The notes under the pieces are model-generated. The model made no database searches, had not been told where the DNA came from, and saw only the letters and a list, made by a program, of their open reading frames with translations. The position numbers were made by a program, and so were the translations under genes. A DNA stretch of 42,646 bases from Candidatus Enterenecus merdae (GTDB lineage Bacteria > Bacillota > Clostridia > Oscillospirales > Oscillospiraceae), in assembly GCA_018716385.1 (NCBI GenBank), contig DVJZ01000027.1, positions 1-42,646 of the forward strand. Reading direction: 5' to 3'. Every line of letters starts with the position of its first letter. Position 1 is the stretch's first letter. Below are positions 36,416-42,646 of the stretch, piece by piece.

Positions 36416-37693
36416 ATGAGCGTACTGTACATCCGCGGGGGCAAGCCGCTGGAGGGGGAGCTCACCGTCCAGGGGGCCAAGAACAGCGTACTGCCCATCC
36501 TGGCCGCCTGCCTGCTGGCGGGCGGGCCGGTGGAGCTGGACAACTGTCCCCGGCTGACTGATGTGGCGGCGGCGTTGGGAATCCTGCGCCACTTGGGCTG
36601 CCAGGCCGGGCAGGAGGGACACGTCATCACCGTAGACCCCAGGGGGGCCGAGGGCAGCGCCGTCTCTGAGGAGCAGATGCGATCCATGCGCTCGTCCATC
36701 ATCTTTCTGGGTCCGTTGCTGGCCCGCACCGGGCAGGCCCGCCTCACCTATCCCGGCGGCTGCGAGCTGGGGGCCCGGCCCATTGACCTGCATCTGTCCG
36801 CCATCCGGGCCCTGGGCTGTCAGGTGACAGAGGACGCGGGGGGTATCTACTGCCGGGGCCGGCCCGTAGGAGGCGAAGTGTATCTGACCCTGCCCAGCGT
36901 AGGAGCCACGGAGAACGCCATGCTGTGCGCGGTGGGCGCCAGTGGAGACAGCACGATCGTCAATGCGGCTCGAGAGCCGGAGATCGTGGACCTGCAAGGC
37001 TTCCTCAATGCCCTGGGGGCTCGGGTGCGGGGGGCGGGCAGCGGAGTCATCACGGTGGAGGGAGGCCGCCGCCTGGGCGGTGGGCACTATACCGTCATGG
37101 GCGACCGGATCGTGGCGGCCACCCTGCTGGCCGGAGTGGCGGCCGCAGGAGGGCATGTGGCGCTGCGGGGGGTGGACTGGCGCAGCCTGGCCACGGTGCT
37201 GTCTGTTTTCCATCAGGCGGGCTGCCAGGTGGCCAGCGGGGAGGATCGGGTGGAGTTGGCCCGGGACCCCAGCTGCCCGCTGCAGGCGGTGCGGGAGATC
37301 ATACATACCGCCCCCTATCCCGGCTTTCCCACCGATGCCCAGGCCCCCGTGATGGCGGCGCTGGCCGCCAGCCGGGGCAGCACCTGGTTTGAGGAGAATA
37401 TGTTTGACAGCCGCTACCGCCATGTGGCAGAATTGCGGAACATGGGAGCGGACATCACCGTGCGGGGCCGGACGGCTCTGGTGCGGGGGGTGGAACGGCT
37501 GCACGGGGCCCGGGTGGCAGCGGCGGACCTGCGGGGTGGCGGCGCGCTGGCGGTGGCCGCCCTGGGCGCCCGAGGGGAGAGCGTGCTGTCCGGCCTGCAC
37601 CATGTGGACCGGGGGTACGAGTGCCTGGAGGGGATGCTGCGGCAGCTGGGCGGGCAGGCGCGCCGGGAGGAGGAAGAGCCGGCCGCTTCGTGA
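36416..37693 (+). CDS. murA: UDP-N-acetylglucosamine 1-carboxyvinyltransferase MurA
   Basis: First committed step of peptidoglycan precursor synthesis: transfers enolpyruvate to UDP-GlcNAc; 425 residues. The EPSP-synthase-like double domain is complete. N-terminal SVLYIRGGKPLEGELTVQGA and AKNSVLPILAACLLA include the catalytic Lys region. The loop PGGCELGARPIDLHL holds the Cys that fosfomycin attacks (Cys116), so the enzyme is of the fosfomycin-sensitive type. I chose ATG 36416, 7 bases after GGGGAGG, because it matches family N-termini. ATG 36398 is in frame, adds six residues and also has a GGAGGG site. Confidence 0.94.
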   Translation: MSVLYIRGGKPLEGELTVQGAKNSVLPILAACLLAGGPVELDNCPRLTDVAAALGILRHLGCQAGQEGHVITVDPRGAEGSAVSEEQMRSMRSSIIFLGPLLARTGQARLTYPGGCELGARPIDLHLSAIRALGCQVTEDAGGIYCRGRPVGGEVYLTLPSVGATENAMLCAVGASGDSTIVNAAREPEIVDLQGFLNALGARVRGAGSGVITVEGGRRLGGGHYTVMGDRIVAATLLAGVAAAGGHVALRGVDWRSLATVLSVFHQAGCQVASGEDRVELARDPSCPLQAVREIIHTAPYPGFPTDAQAPVMAALAASRGSTWFEENMFDSRYRHVAELRNMGADITVRGRTALVRGVERLHGARVAAADLRGGGALAVAALGARGESVLSGLHHVDRGYECLEGMLRQLGGQARREEEEPAAS

Positions 37694-37718
37694 TGGACGA
37701 AAGAGGAGGTGATACCAC

Positions 37719-38492
37719 ATGGCACGAGAGCGTAGACACAATACCCGGCGTAGGCGAAGGGGGCGGTTCCGCGCCCTGTACCGGGTGCTCTCCATCCTGG
37801 CGGTGGCTGCCGCGCTGGGGATGGCCTGTGTGGTATTCTTCCGTATCAACGAGGTGCATATAGAGGGCAATGAGCGATACACCGACCAGCAGATCCAGGA
37901 GGCCTCCGGTATCCGCACTGGCGACAACCTGATCACCCTGTCCAAAAGCCGGGTGGCGGGCAATATCATCGTCCGGCTGCCCTATGTGGGCGGGGTGAGC
38001 ATCGAGCGGCTGCTGCCCGACGGGGTGCGGATCACCGTGACCGAGCACACCGCCGCGGCGGCGGTGTCCGACGGGACGGATTGGTGGTATATCGCGGGGC
38101 AGGGCAAGGTTTTGGAGCGGGTGGACGACCCGGGACAGGTGATGCCCATCACAGGGCTGACCGCCCGAAATCCCATCCTCAGCGACCAGCTTCGGGTGGA
38201 GGAGGGACAGGAGACCACCCTGGAGTACGTGCTGGCCCTGCTGGAGGAACTGGAGAATCGGGAGATGCTGGCCGACTGCACCGGCCTGGACTGCACTGCG
38301 GCCACCTCCATCACCCTGCTTTACGACATCTATCAGGTGAAGCTGCCCCGGCGGCTGGATTACAGCGCGCAGCTGGCCCTGCTCCAGGCGGCCCTGGCCT
38401 CGGACCGGATGCCCCAGGGGGTGGCAGGCACTTTTGACCTCACCGTCCAGGACGGGCGGGCCTATTTCCAACCTGATCATGACGAGTCATAA
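37719..38492 (+). CDS. ftsQ: Cell division protein FtsQ/DivIB
   Basis: 257-residue bitopic divisome protein. A basic cytoplasmic start (RRHNTRRRRRGRFR) precedes a helix at about 23-43 (VLSILAVAAALGMACVVFF) and a POTRA domain beginning INEVHIEGNERYTDQQIQEA. The outer part continues with the FtsQ-type segment RLPDGVRITVTEHTAAAAVS and a conserved YxxxQG-like GQGKVLERVD. In Firmicutes it forms the FtsQLB (DivIB-FtsL-DivIC) complex that gates the septal synthase. Start ATG 37719 has GAGGAGGTG 8 bases upstream. It closes the operon, with a terminator overlapping its stop codon. Confidence 0.93.
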   Translation: MARERRHNTRRRRRGRFRALYRVLSILAVAAALGMACVVFFRINEVHIEGNERYTDQQIQEASGIRTGDNLITLSKSRVAGNIIVRLPYVGGVSIERLLPDGVRITVTEHTAAAAVSDGTDWWYIAGQGKVLERVDDPGQVMPITGLTARNPILSDQLRVEEGQETTLEYVLALLEELENREMLADCTGLDCTAATSITLLYDIYQVKLPRRLDYSAQLALLQAALASDRMPQGVAGTFDLTVQDGRAYFQPDHDES

Positions 38493-38520
38493 GCCCCGGC
38501 CCTTGTGGGGTCGGGGCTTT
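38491..38520 (+). terminator. Terminator overlapping the ftsQ stop codon
   Basis: AAGCCCCG (38491-38498) pairs with CGGGGCTT (38512-38519) with a GC-rich loop, ending TTT. It overlaps the ftsQ stop and separates the dcw operon from ftsZ. Confidence 0.75.
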
Positions 38521-38580
38521 GATCAGGCGCTGGCCGGGGCAGGTTTTCTGCCGCCAGGCGGAAAAAACGTGATTTCTCTA

Positions 38581-38609
38581 TTGACCCCGTGGAGAAAAAA
38601 GGCTACAAT
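38581..38609 (+). promoter_or_regulatory. Promoter of ftsZ
   Basis: -35 TTGACC (38581-38586), 17-base spacer, -10 TACAAT (38604-38609); five of six matches in each hexamer. ftsZ starts about 85 bases downstream, so it has its own expression beside any read-through. Confidence 0.9.
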
Positions 38610-38693
38610 ACAAGATATAGTTTTTTCTATGCGCAGGCATTACCATCGCTTGTTTTCCACGATTTGACACGCTGAGACACAGGAGGGCTTTTT

Positions 38694-39800
38694 ATGGCGT
38701 TTGTGATGGATTCCAATCCCGGCAACGGGGATATTCTGAAGGTGATCGGGATTGGCGGGGGCGGCAACAATGTGGTCAATCGCATGGTGCAATCCGGGAT
38801 GCAGGGGGTGGAGTTCATTGCGGTGAACACCGACCGGCAGTGCCTGAACGCCTCCCAGGCGACCCAGAAGCTGACCATCGGAGAGAAGCTCACCAGCGGC
38901 AAGGGGGCGGGGGCCAACCCGGAGGTGGGCCGGGAATCGGCCAAGGAGAGCAAGGAGCAGATCGCCGCGCTGCTGGAGGGGACGGACATGCTGTTTGTCA
39001 CCGCCGGCATGGGAGGCGGCACCGGCACTGGGGCGGCCCCGGTGGTGGCGGAGATCGCCAAGGAGAAAGGGATCCTCACCGTGGGGGTGGTGACCAAGCC
39101 CTTCAACTTTGAGGGACGCCGGCGCATGGAGCAGGCCCTGAAGGGCATTGAGGAACTGCGCCAGCGGGTGGACTCGCTGGTCATCATCCCCAACGACCGG
39201 CTGCAGTACGCCACCGATGAGAAGATCACCTTCGCCAACGCCTTTGCCATCGCAGACGATGTGCTGCGCCAGGCGGTGCAGTCCATCTCCGACCTGATCA
39301 CCACCACAGGGCTGATCAACCTGGACTTTGCAGACGTCACCGCGGTGATGAAGGACGCGGGGCTGGCCCACATGGGAGTGGGCCGGGCCGCGGGCAAGAA
39401 CAAGGCGGAGGAGGCCACCCGCATCGCCATCAACAGCCCCCTGCTGGAGACCTCCATCAACGGAGCCCGGGGCATCATCGTCAACATCACCGGGCCCATG
39501 GACATGGGCTTGGAGGAGGTGGAGAAGGCTGCGGAGATGGTCAAGGAGGTGGCAGACCCGGACGCGCTGTTCATGATGGGTGCTGCCTTCGACGAGGGGC
39601 TGGAGGACGAGCTGCGGGTTACCGTCATCGCCACCGGCTTTGGAGAGGTGGCCAACCCCGTGCCGGAAAAGCAGGCCCAGGGGGACAAGCCTGACGAGGC
39701 GGGGGGCGTGAACCCGCCCGCCCCCTTGGACGAGAGCGGCAGGGACGAGCCGGATACCGACCCCTTTGACGACATCTTCAAAATCTTCAACAAGCGGTGA
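38694..39800 (+). CDS. ftsZ: Cell division GTPase FtsZ
   Basis: Tubulin-like GTPase that forms the Z-ring; 368 residues. The nucleotide site is [11 protein letters not shown] plus the tubulin signature GGGTGTG (107-113). The T7 synergy loop region has [16 protein letters not shown] Pro/Gly/Glu-rich linker (about 320-355) leads to the C-terminal peptide [13 protein letters not shown], which matches the conserved tail that binds FtsA, SepF and others. No ftsA gene precedes it here, as in some Clostridia. Start ATG 38694 has AGGAGGG upstream. The gene has its own promoter and terminator. Confidence 0.98.
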   Translation: MAFVMDSNPGNGDILKVIGIGGGGNNVVNRMVQSGMQGVEFIAVNTDRQCLNASQATQKLTIGEKLTSGKGAGANPEVGRESAKESKEQIAALLEGTDMLFVTAGMGGGTGTGAAPVVAEIAKEKGILTVGVVTKPFNFEGRRRMEQALKGIEELRQRVDSLVIIPNDRLQYATDEKITFANAFAIADDVLRQAVQSISDLITTTGLINLDFADVTAVMKDAGLAHMGVGRAAGKNKAEEATRIAINSPLLETSINGARGIIVNITGPMDMGLEEVEKAAEMVKEVADPDALFMMGAAFDEGLEDELRVTVIATGFGEVANPVPEKQAQGDKPDEAGGVNPPAPLDESGRDEPDTDPFDDIFKIFNKR

Positions 39801-39810
39801 ATAAAAGCTC

Positions 39811-39846
39811 AAAACGGCCCTATCCGTGCGCGGATAGGGCCGTTTT
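39811..39846 (+). terminator. Terminator after ftsZ
   Basis: Perfect 16-bp stem, AAAACGGCCCTATCCG (39811-39826) with CGGATAGGGCCGTTTT (39831-39846), loop TGCG; its 3' arm ends in TTTT. Symmetry also makes it usable from the other strand. Confidence 0.92.
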
Positions 39847-39884
39847 GGGAAAAGTCCGGGATGCAACTGCTGGTTGACAACAAT

Positions 39885-39898
39885 CCAACCCAGGTTGG
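39885..39898 (+). promoter_or_regulatory. Palindrome CCAACC-CA-GGTTGG upstream of the XRE regulator
   Basis: A perfect 6-bp inverted repeat with a two-base centre lies 62 bases before the start codon, just downstream of a TTGACA (39874-39879) that lacks a good -10 at normal spacing. It is operator-sized and could be an autoregulatory site; this is inference. Confidence 0.4.
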
Positions 39899-39960
39899 TG
39901 GTATGGCAACCGGCCGGCCTGATAGGATGGGACCATCCAGAAAAGGAAGGAGGGTCTACA

Positions 39961-40581
39961 ATGAATTTGTCAGACCGGATTCAACAGTTGAGAAAGCAGA
40001 AGGGGATCTCACAGGAGGAACTGGCCGACCGGGTGGGGGTATCCCGCCAGGCGGTGAGCAAGTGGGAGAGCGAGCAGAGCATACCGGATATGGATAAGAT
40101 CGTCCTGCTCAGCGACTATTTTGAGGTGACAACAGACTATCTTCTAAAAGGAATTGAGCCCGTGCCTGATGTCGGCGAGAAAAAGGCGGACGGACGCATC
40201 TTTACCATCGTGGCCACGGCGCTCAACTTCATCGGGGTGCTGGTGACCTGCACAGTATGGTATGTGGAGCAAGTGGCTGGGGCGTTCCTCATTGGGGCGG
40301 TGTTCCTGGCACTGGGGTGCATGGTGTTCGGAGTGGGCATGGTGGAGTCCGCCCCAGCCACCAAGCCACGGGCGAAACGGAACTTCTGGACGGTGAACAT
40401 CTGGCTGCTGGTGTTTTTGCCCCTGTCGCTGTGCTACAATGTGATGCGATCCAACCTGCCGGCACCCTATCCGCTGCCATCAGGTGGGGCAGCTCTGGGC
40501 TATCCCCTATTTTGGCTGGTGTATCTTGCAGGGTGTGCAGCCGTGGTGCTGTGGCAGGCCAGGAGGGCAGATGGGAGGTAA
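39961..40581 (+). CDS. XRE-family HTH regulator with membrane domain
   Basis: 206 residues. An N-terminal Cro/C1-type HTH (about 1-60, [20 protein letters not shown] then SRQAVSKWE and [13 protein letters not shown]) is followed by about four membrane helices (for example [20 protein letters not shown] and [15 protein letters not shown]). This is a membrane-anchored version of the common Firmicute XRE regulator, which often responds to envelope stress or a linked transporter. No such partner is adjacent; the next gene is convergent. Start ATG 39961 follows GGAAGGAGGG by 8 bases. A CCAACC/GGTTGG palindrome lies upstream at 39885-39898 and could be an operator. Target unknown. Confidence 0.88.
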   Translation: MNLSDRIQQLRKQKGISQEELADRVGVSRQAVSKWESEQSIPDMDKIVLLSDYFEVTTDYLLKGIEPVPDVGEKKADGRIFTIVATALNFIGVLVTCTVWYVEQVAGAFLIGAVFLALGCMVFGVGMVESAPATKPRAKRNFWTVNIWLLVFLPLSLCYNVMRSNLPAPYPLPSGGAALGYPLFWLVYLAGCAAVVLWQARRADGR

Positions 40582-40676
40582 GAAGCGGGCGCGGGGGTGG
40601 GTCGGCCGCCTGCCCGGAATGCTTGGAGGACACCGGTGACGGCCAGTGGAATAGGGAGGGGGAACGGGCGGGACGG

Positions 40677-42059
40677 TCAGTGGGCGTCCTCGTCCTTCGG
40701 GCCGGAGCCATCCACCTGTTGTGGATCATCCTCCTCCAGGGCTGTGGATGGGAGTGGGGGGTTGATGGGGGAGTCCTCGTCAAACAGGTCATAGTACTCC
40801 TCGTCCTGGAGGGCGGGCCGACGGCGCCGGGCCACGGCGGTGATGATGGGGAAGAACACGATGGCGATCAGGCCGCCGGAAAAACCGTTGTTGTAGAGGT
40901 TCAGCCCCGCCACCGGGCCGCTGGTCTGGAGCACCAGGGCGGAGTGGACAAAGCCGGCCAGCACCCCATAGGGCCAGCCGAAGTAGCCGGCAATGGGGGC
41001 CAGGGTGGTGCCGAACAGTCCAGCCAGCTGGAGGGAGGGGTAGTCGGGGGTTTGGTGCACCCCGTAAGAGCCCAGGGCGACCCCCACCATCACCGGCAGG
41101 ATGTTGCGGGCGTGCTTGCCAAAGGCAGAAAAGCCCATGATGGTGAAGATCCCACCCAGGGTGGGGCCATTTAGCTCCCCGCCCACGACCAGGATGTAGA
41201 GGATGCCCAAGATCCCGTTGACACCGGTGTTGATCAGCACGGGACCCGCGCCGAACAGGCGCAGGTAGTCGGTGGGGGCCCGGCCGGAGGAGGCCAGCAG
41301 CCGGCGGTAGCCAGCCCAAACCGCCCAGGCCGGCTTGTGGTCGGCGGTGAGGCCCAGGACGATCAGAGCCAGGCACAGCCCCCCAATGGCCAGCCCGAAA
41401 GCGGTATTGTACCCGCTGGCCCAATGGAGCACGGAGTCCGGCGTGTCTCCGAAGGCGGTGAGGATGGGGACGATCATCATGGCCAGCATTCCGCAGGCAA
41501 AGCCCATGTTGTACAGGTTCATGCCGTTTTGCACCTTGTAGGTGTAAGCGGACAGGGGGGGCAGGAGAAAACCCACCACCAGGCCGGCCAGAATGCCCAG
41601 CGGGATGCTGGCGTGGATGCTGCCAAGGGCCATATAGCTGACCAAGGGGGACAGGGAGGTGGCCAGCAGGGCTACGGAGACGTGTTTCGAGAAGGGCTCT
41701 TTTTGATACCGGGCGTACAGCCAGGTGCCAAGGATGATGGGCCAGATATTGACCACATTCTTCCCGAACAGGGAGAAGCCGGCCATCAGGCCGATCTCCA
41801 CCAGGGAGAAGCCGTTGAAGTGGTTGCCGGTGAACTTGAGGATGCACACGGTGATGATGGTGACGGCGGCGGCGTTGATCAGCGCGGCGCCCGGTCCGGC
41901 AATATACACATAGTCGGTGATCAGCAGATCCTGCATCAGGATGATCCGGTACAGGCCGGGCAGGATGTTTTCCGGTCGATCCAGCAGGAAGCCAAGCAGG
42001 GCCAGGGCCAGGGAGAATGCGATGGTTGCGGGAAAGATCTTGTCATACCGGTTCTGCAA
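40677..42059 (-). CDS. DUF1576-type polytopic membrane protein with internal duplication
   Basis: 460 residues with many hydrophobic helices and an acidic C-terminal tail (about 415-460, DEEYYDLFDEDSPINP). It resembles the uncharacterised DUF1576 family of Firmicutes. The two halves are homologous: residues 53-200 and 270-406 share NG-rich motifs (HFNGFSLVEIGLMAGFSLFG against ELNGPTLGGIFTIMGFSAFG; NGMNLYNMGFACG against AGLNLYNNGFSGG). Such duplication is usual in transporters and channels, so a transport role is inferred. I chose TTG 42059 because AAAAGGAGG ends 6 bases upstream; the frame is open further upstream without family similarity. Substrate unknown. Confidence 0.85.
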   Translation of the reverse strand: MQNRYDKIFPATIAFSLALALLGFLLDRPENILPGLYRIILMQDLLITDYVYIAGPGAALINAAAVTIITVCILKFTGNHFNGFSLVEIGLMAGFSLFGKNVVNIWPIILGTWLYARYQKEPFSKHVSVALLATSLSPLVSYMALGSIHASIPLGILAGLVVGFLLPPLSAYTYKVQNGMNLYNMGFACGMLAMMIVPILTAFGDTPDSVLHWASGYNTAFGLAIGGLCLALIVLGLTADHKPAWAVWAGYRRLLASSGRAPTDYLRLFGAGPVLINTGVNGILGILYILVVGGELNGPTLGGIFTIMGFSAFGKHARNILPVMVGVALGSYGVHQTPDYPSLQLAGLFGTTLAPIAGYFGWPYGVLAGFVHSALVLQTSGPVAGLNLYNNGFSGGLIAIVFFPIITAVARRRRPALQDEEYYDLFDEDSPINPPLPSTALEEDDPQQVDGSGPKDEDAH

Positions 42060-42135
42060 AAGGGGCCTCCTTTTCCTGTGCGGACGCCGGGCACAACGGC
42101 GTCCAATGTGGTCTCTGTGAGATTCTTTTGAATAA

Positions 42136-42164
42136 ATCATACAAGAAAATTTGGGGAAGAGCAA
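42136..42164 (-). promoter_or_regulatory. Promoter of the DUF1576-type gene
   Basis: Minus strand: -35 TTGCTC (42164-42159), 17-base spacer, -10 TATGAT (42141-42136). An eight-base tandem repeat AAAACTGC (42168-42183, plus strand) lies just upstream of the -35. Confidence 0.8.
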
Positions 42165-42167
42165 CTC

Positions 42168-42226
42168 AAAACTGCAAAACTGCATGAAATATTTTGGTAT
42201 GGATCTATAAACTTTTTGATATGGAT
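42168..42226. repeat. Short direct repeats in the DUF1576/gluQ intergenic region
   Basis: Two repeat sets: AAAACTGC twice in tandem (42168-42175, 42176-42183), and TTTTGGTATGGAT (42192-42204) with TTTTGATATGGAT (42214-42226), 12 of 13 bases identical, 22 bases apart. The set is AT-rich and sits behind the DUF1576 promoter and before gluQ. They could be regulator sites. No promoter for gluQ is clear. Confidence 0.5.
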
Positions 42227-42280
42227 GCCTGGCACGGCCCCGTCTTCCGGAGCCGGACGCGGTGGAGGGGAGGAAGGGAG

Positions 42281-42646
42281 ATGACGGTGCGGGGACGCTT
42301 TGCCCCCACGCCCAGCGGGCGGATGCACTTGGGCAACCTGATGGCGGCGCTGCTGGCCTGGCTGGACGTGCGCAGCCAAGGAGGTGTGATGGTGCTGCGC
42401 ATCGAGGATCTGGACCCCCAGCGCACCAGCCTGGCCTGGGCCGAGCAGCTGGTAGATGATCTGCGCTGGCTGGGGCTGGATTGGGACGAGGGGGGGCTGG
42501 AACCGGCCTGGCGGCAGTCCTGCCGGGGGGCATACTACCAGGCGGCCTTTGACAGGCTGCGGGGGTTGGGGATGGTCTATCCGTGCTATTGCTCCCGAGC
42601 CCAGCGTCTGGCGGCCAGTGCTCCCCACGATGGGGAGGAGGAAGCG
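42281..42646 (+). CDS. gluQ: Glutamyl-Q tRNA(Asp) synthetase, N-terminal part (3' truncated by window)
   Basis: The frame opens at ATG 42281 and is still open at the window edge (122 codons). It is a class I glutamyl-tRNA synthetase fold: [20 protein letters not shown] carries the HIGH-type signature (HLGN), followed by [10 protein letters not shown]. At 102-104 CYC, in [10 protein letters not shown], matches the zinc-site start of GluQ-type proteins, which lack the anticodon-binding domain and glutamylate queuosine in tRNA(Asp). Distinguishing it from a full GltX needs the missing C-terminus. The KMSK loop would lie beyond the window. A GGAGGGGAGGAAGGGAG ribosome site precedes it. Confidence 0.85.
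   Translation, partial: MTVRGRFAPTPSGRMHLGNLMAALLAWLDVRSQGGVMVLRIEDLDPQRTSLAWAEQLVDDLRWLGLDWDEGGLEPAWRQSCRGAYYQAAFDRLRGLGMVYPCYCSRAQRLAASAPHDGEEEA

Noticed and set aside
39874-39923. TTGACA at 39874-39879 as a promoter for the XRE regulator
   Set aside because: No acceptable -10 hexamer at 16-19 bases; TATGGC is 22 bases away.
42060-42533. Upstream extension of the DUF1576 frame on the minus strand
   Set aside because: It would run across a promoter and through gluQ; the TTG at 42059 has an ideal ribosome site.

Overview
The window reads as chromosomal core sequence from a GC-rich, spore-forming Firmicute, most likely a Clostridia member of the Oscillospiraceae (Flavonifractor/Lawsonibacter-like). 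The basis is the sporulation genes yqfC and yqfD, a YqzL homologue between era and recO, MutS2, an HPr with both His15 and Ser46, a SpoVD-like PASTA penicillin-binding protein, strong Shine-Dalgarno sites and several TTG starts. The family assignment is inference. There is no prophage, insertion sequence, CRISPR array, tRNA or rRNA that I can support.

Layout. (1) 1-4918: the 3' part of rpoB, then rpoC, closed by a terminator shared with the convergent mntP. The first ~131 bases are a diverged second copy of a later rpoB segment joined in frame, most likely an assembly chimera at a contig edge. (2) 4995-5762 (minus): manganese exporter gene mntP behind a promoter and a yybP-ykoY manganese riboswitch with its own terminator. 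(3) 5849-9887: an ABC ATPase and a 1071-residue FtsX-type permease with a long coiled-coil insert. (4) 9918-11381 (minus): an orphan sugar-type ABC ATPase with altered ATPase motifs and a long leader. (5) 11455-14240: an uncharacterised pair, an E2-like acyltransferase homologue lacking the catalytic His, overlapping an adenylate-forming ligase. (6) 14249-15221 (minus): an RluA-type pseudouridine synthase. (7) 15282-23481: yqfC, yqfD, phoH, ybeY, a lipoprotein, era, yqzL, recO and mutS2, a Firmicute housekeeping order without yqfF, dgkA and cdd. (8) 23554-23967: a single HPr gene with its own promoter and terminator. (9) 24068-27550: uvrC, rsmD, coaD and a coiled-coil protein. (10) 27712-39846: the division and cell-wall (dcw) cluster, led by mraZ with probable MraZ boxes, then rsmH, an ftsL-like gene, a PASTA PBP, a short Mur-ligase-like relic, mraY, ftsW, murG, murA and ftsQ, with ftsZ on its own promoter. 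(11) 39961-42646: a membrane-anchored XRE regulator, a DUF1576-type membrane protein (minus) and the start of gluQ.

How they work together. The dcw cluster supplies lipid I/II synthesis (mraY, murG), UDP-GlcNAc enolpyruvyl transfer (murA), septal polymerisation (ftsW with the PBP) and divisome assembly (ftsL-like, ftsQ, ftsZ), but it has no murB, murC, murD, murE or murF. Where murE/murF usually lie there is only the 180-residue protein with a degenerate P-loop. I do not see one clearly new multi-gene system. The best candidates for undescribed biology are the His-less acyltransferase/ligase pair, the Mur-like relic protein and the altered orphan ABC ATPase.
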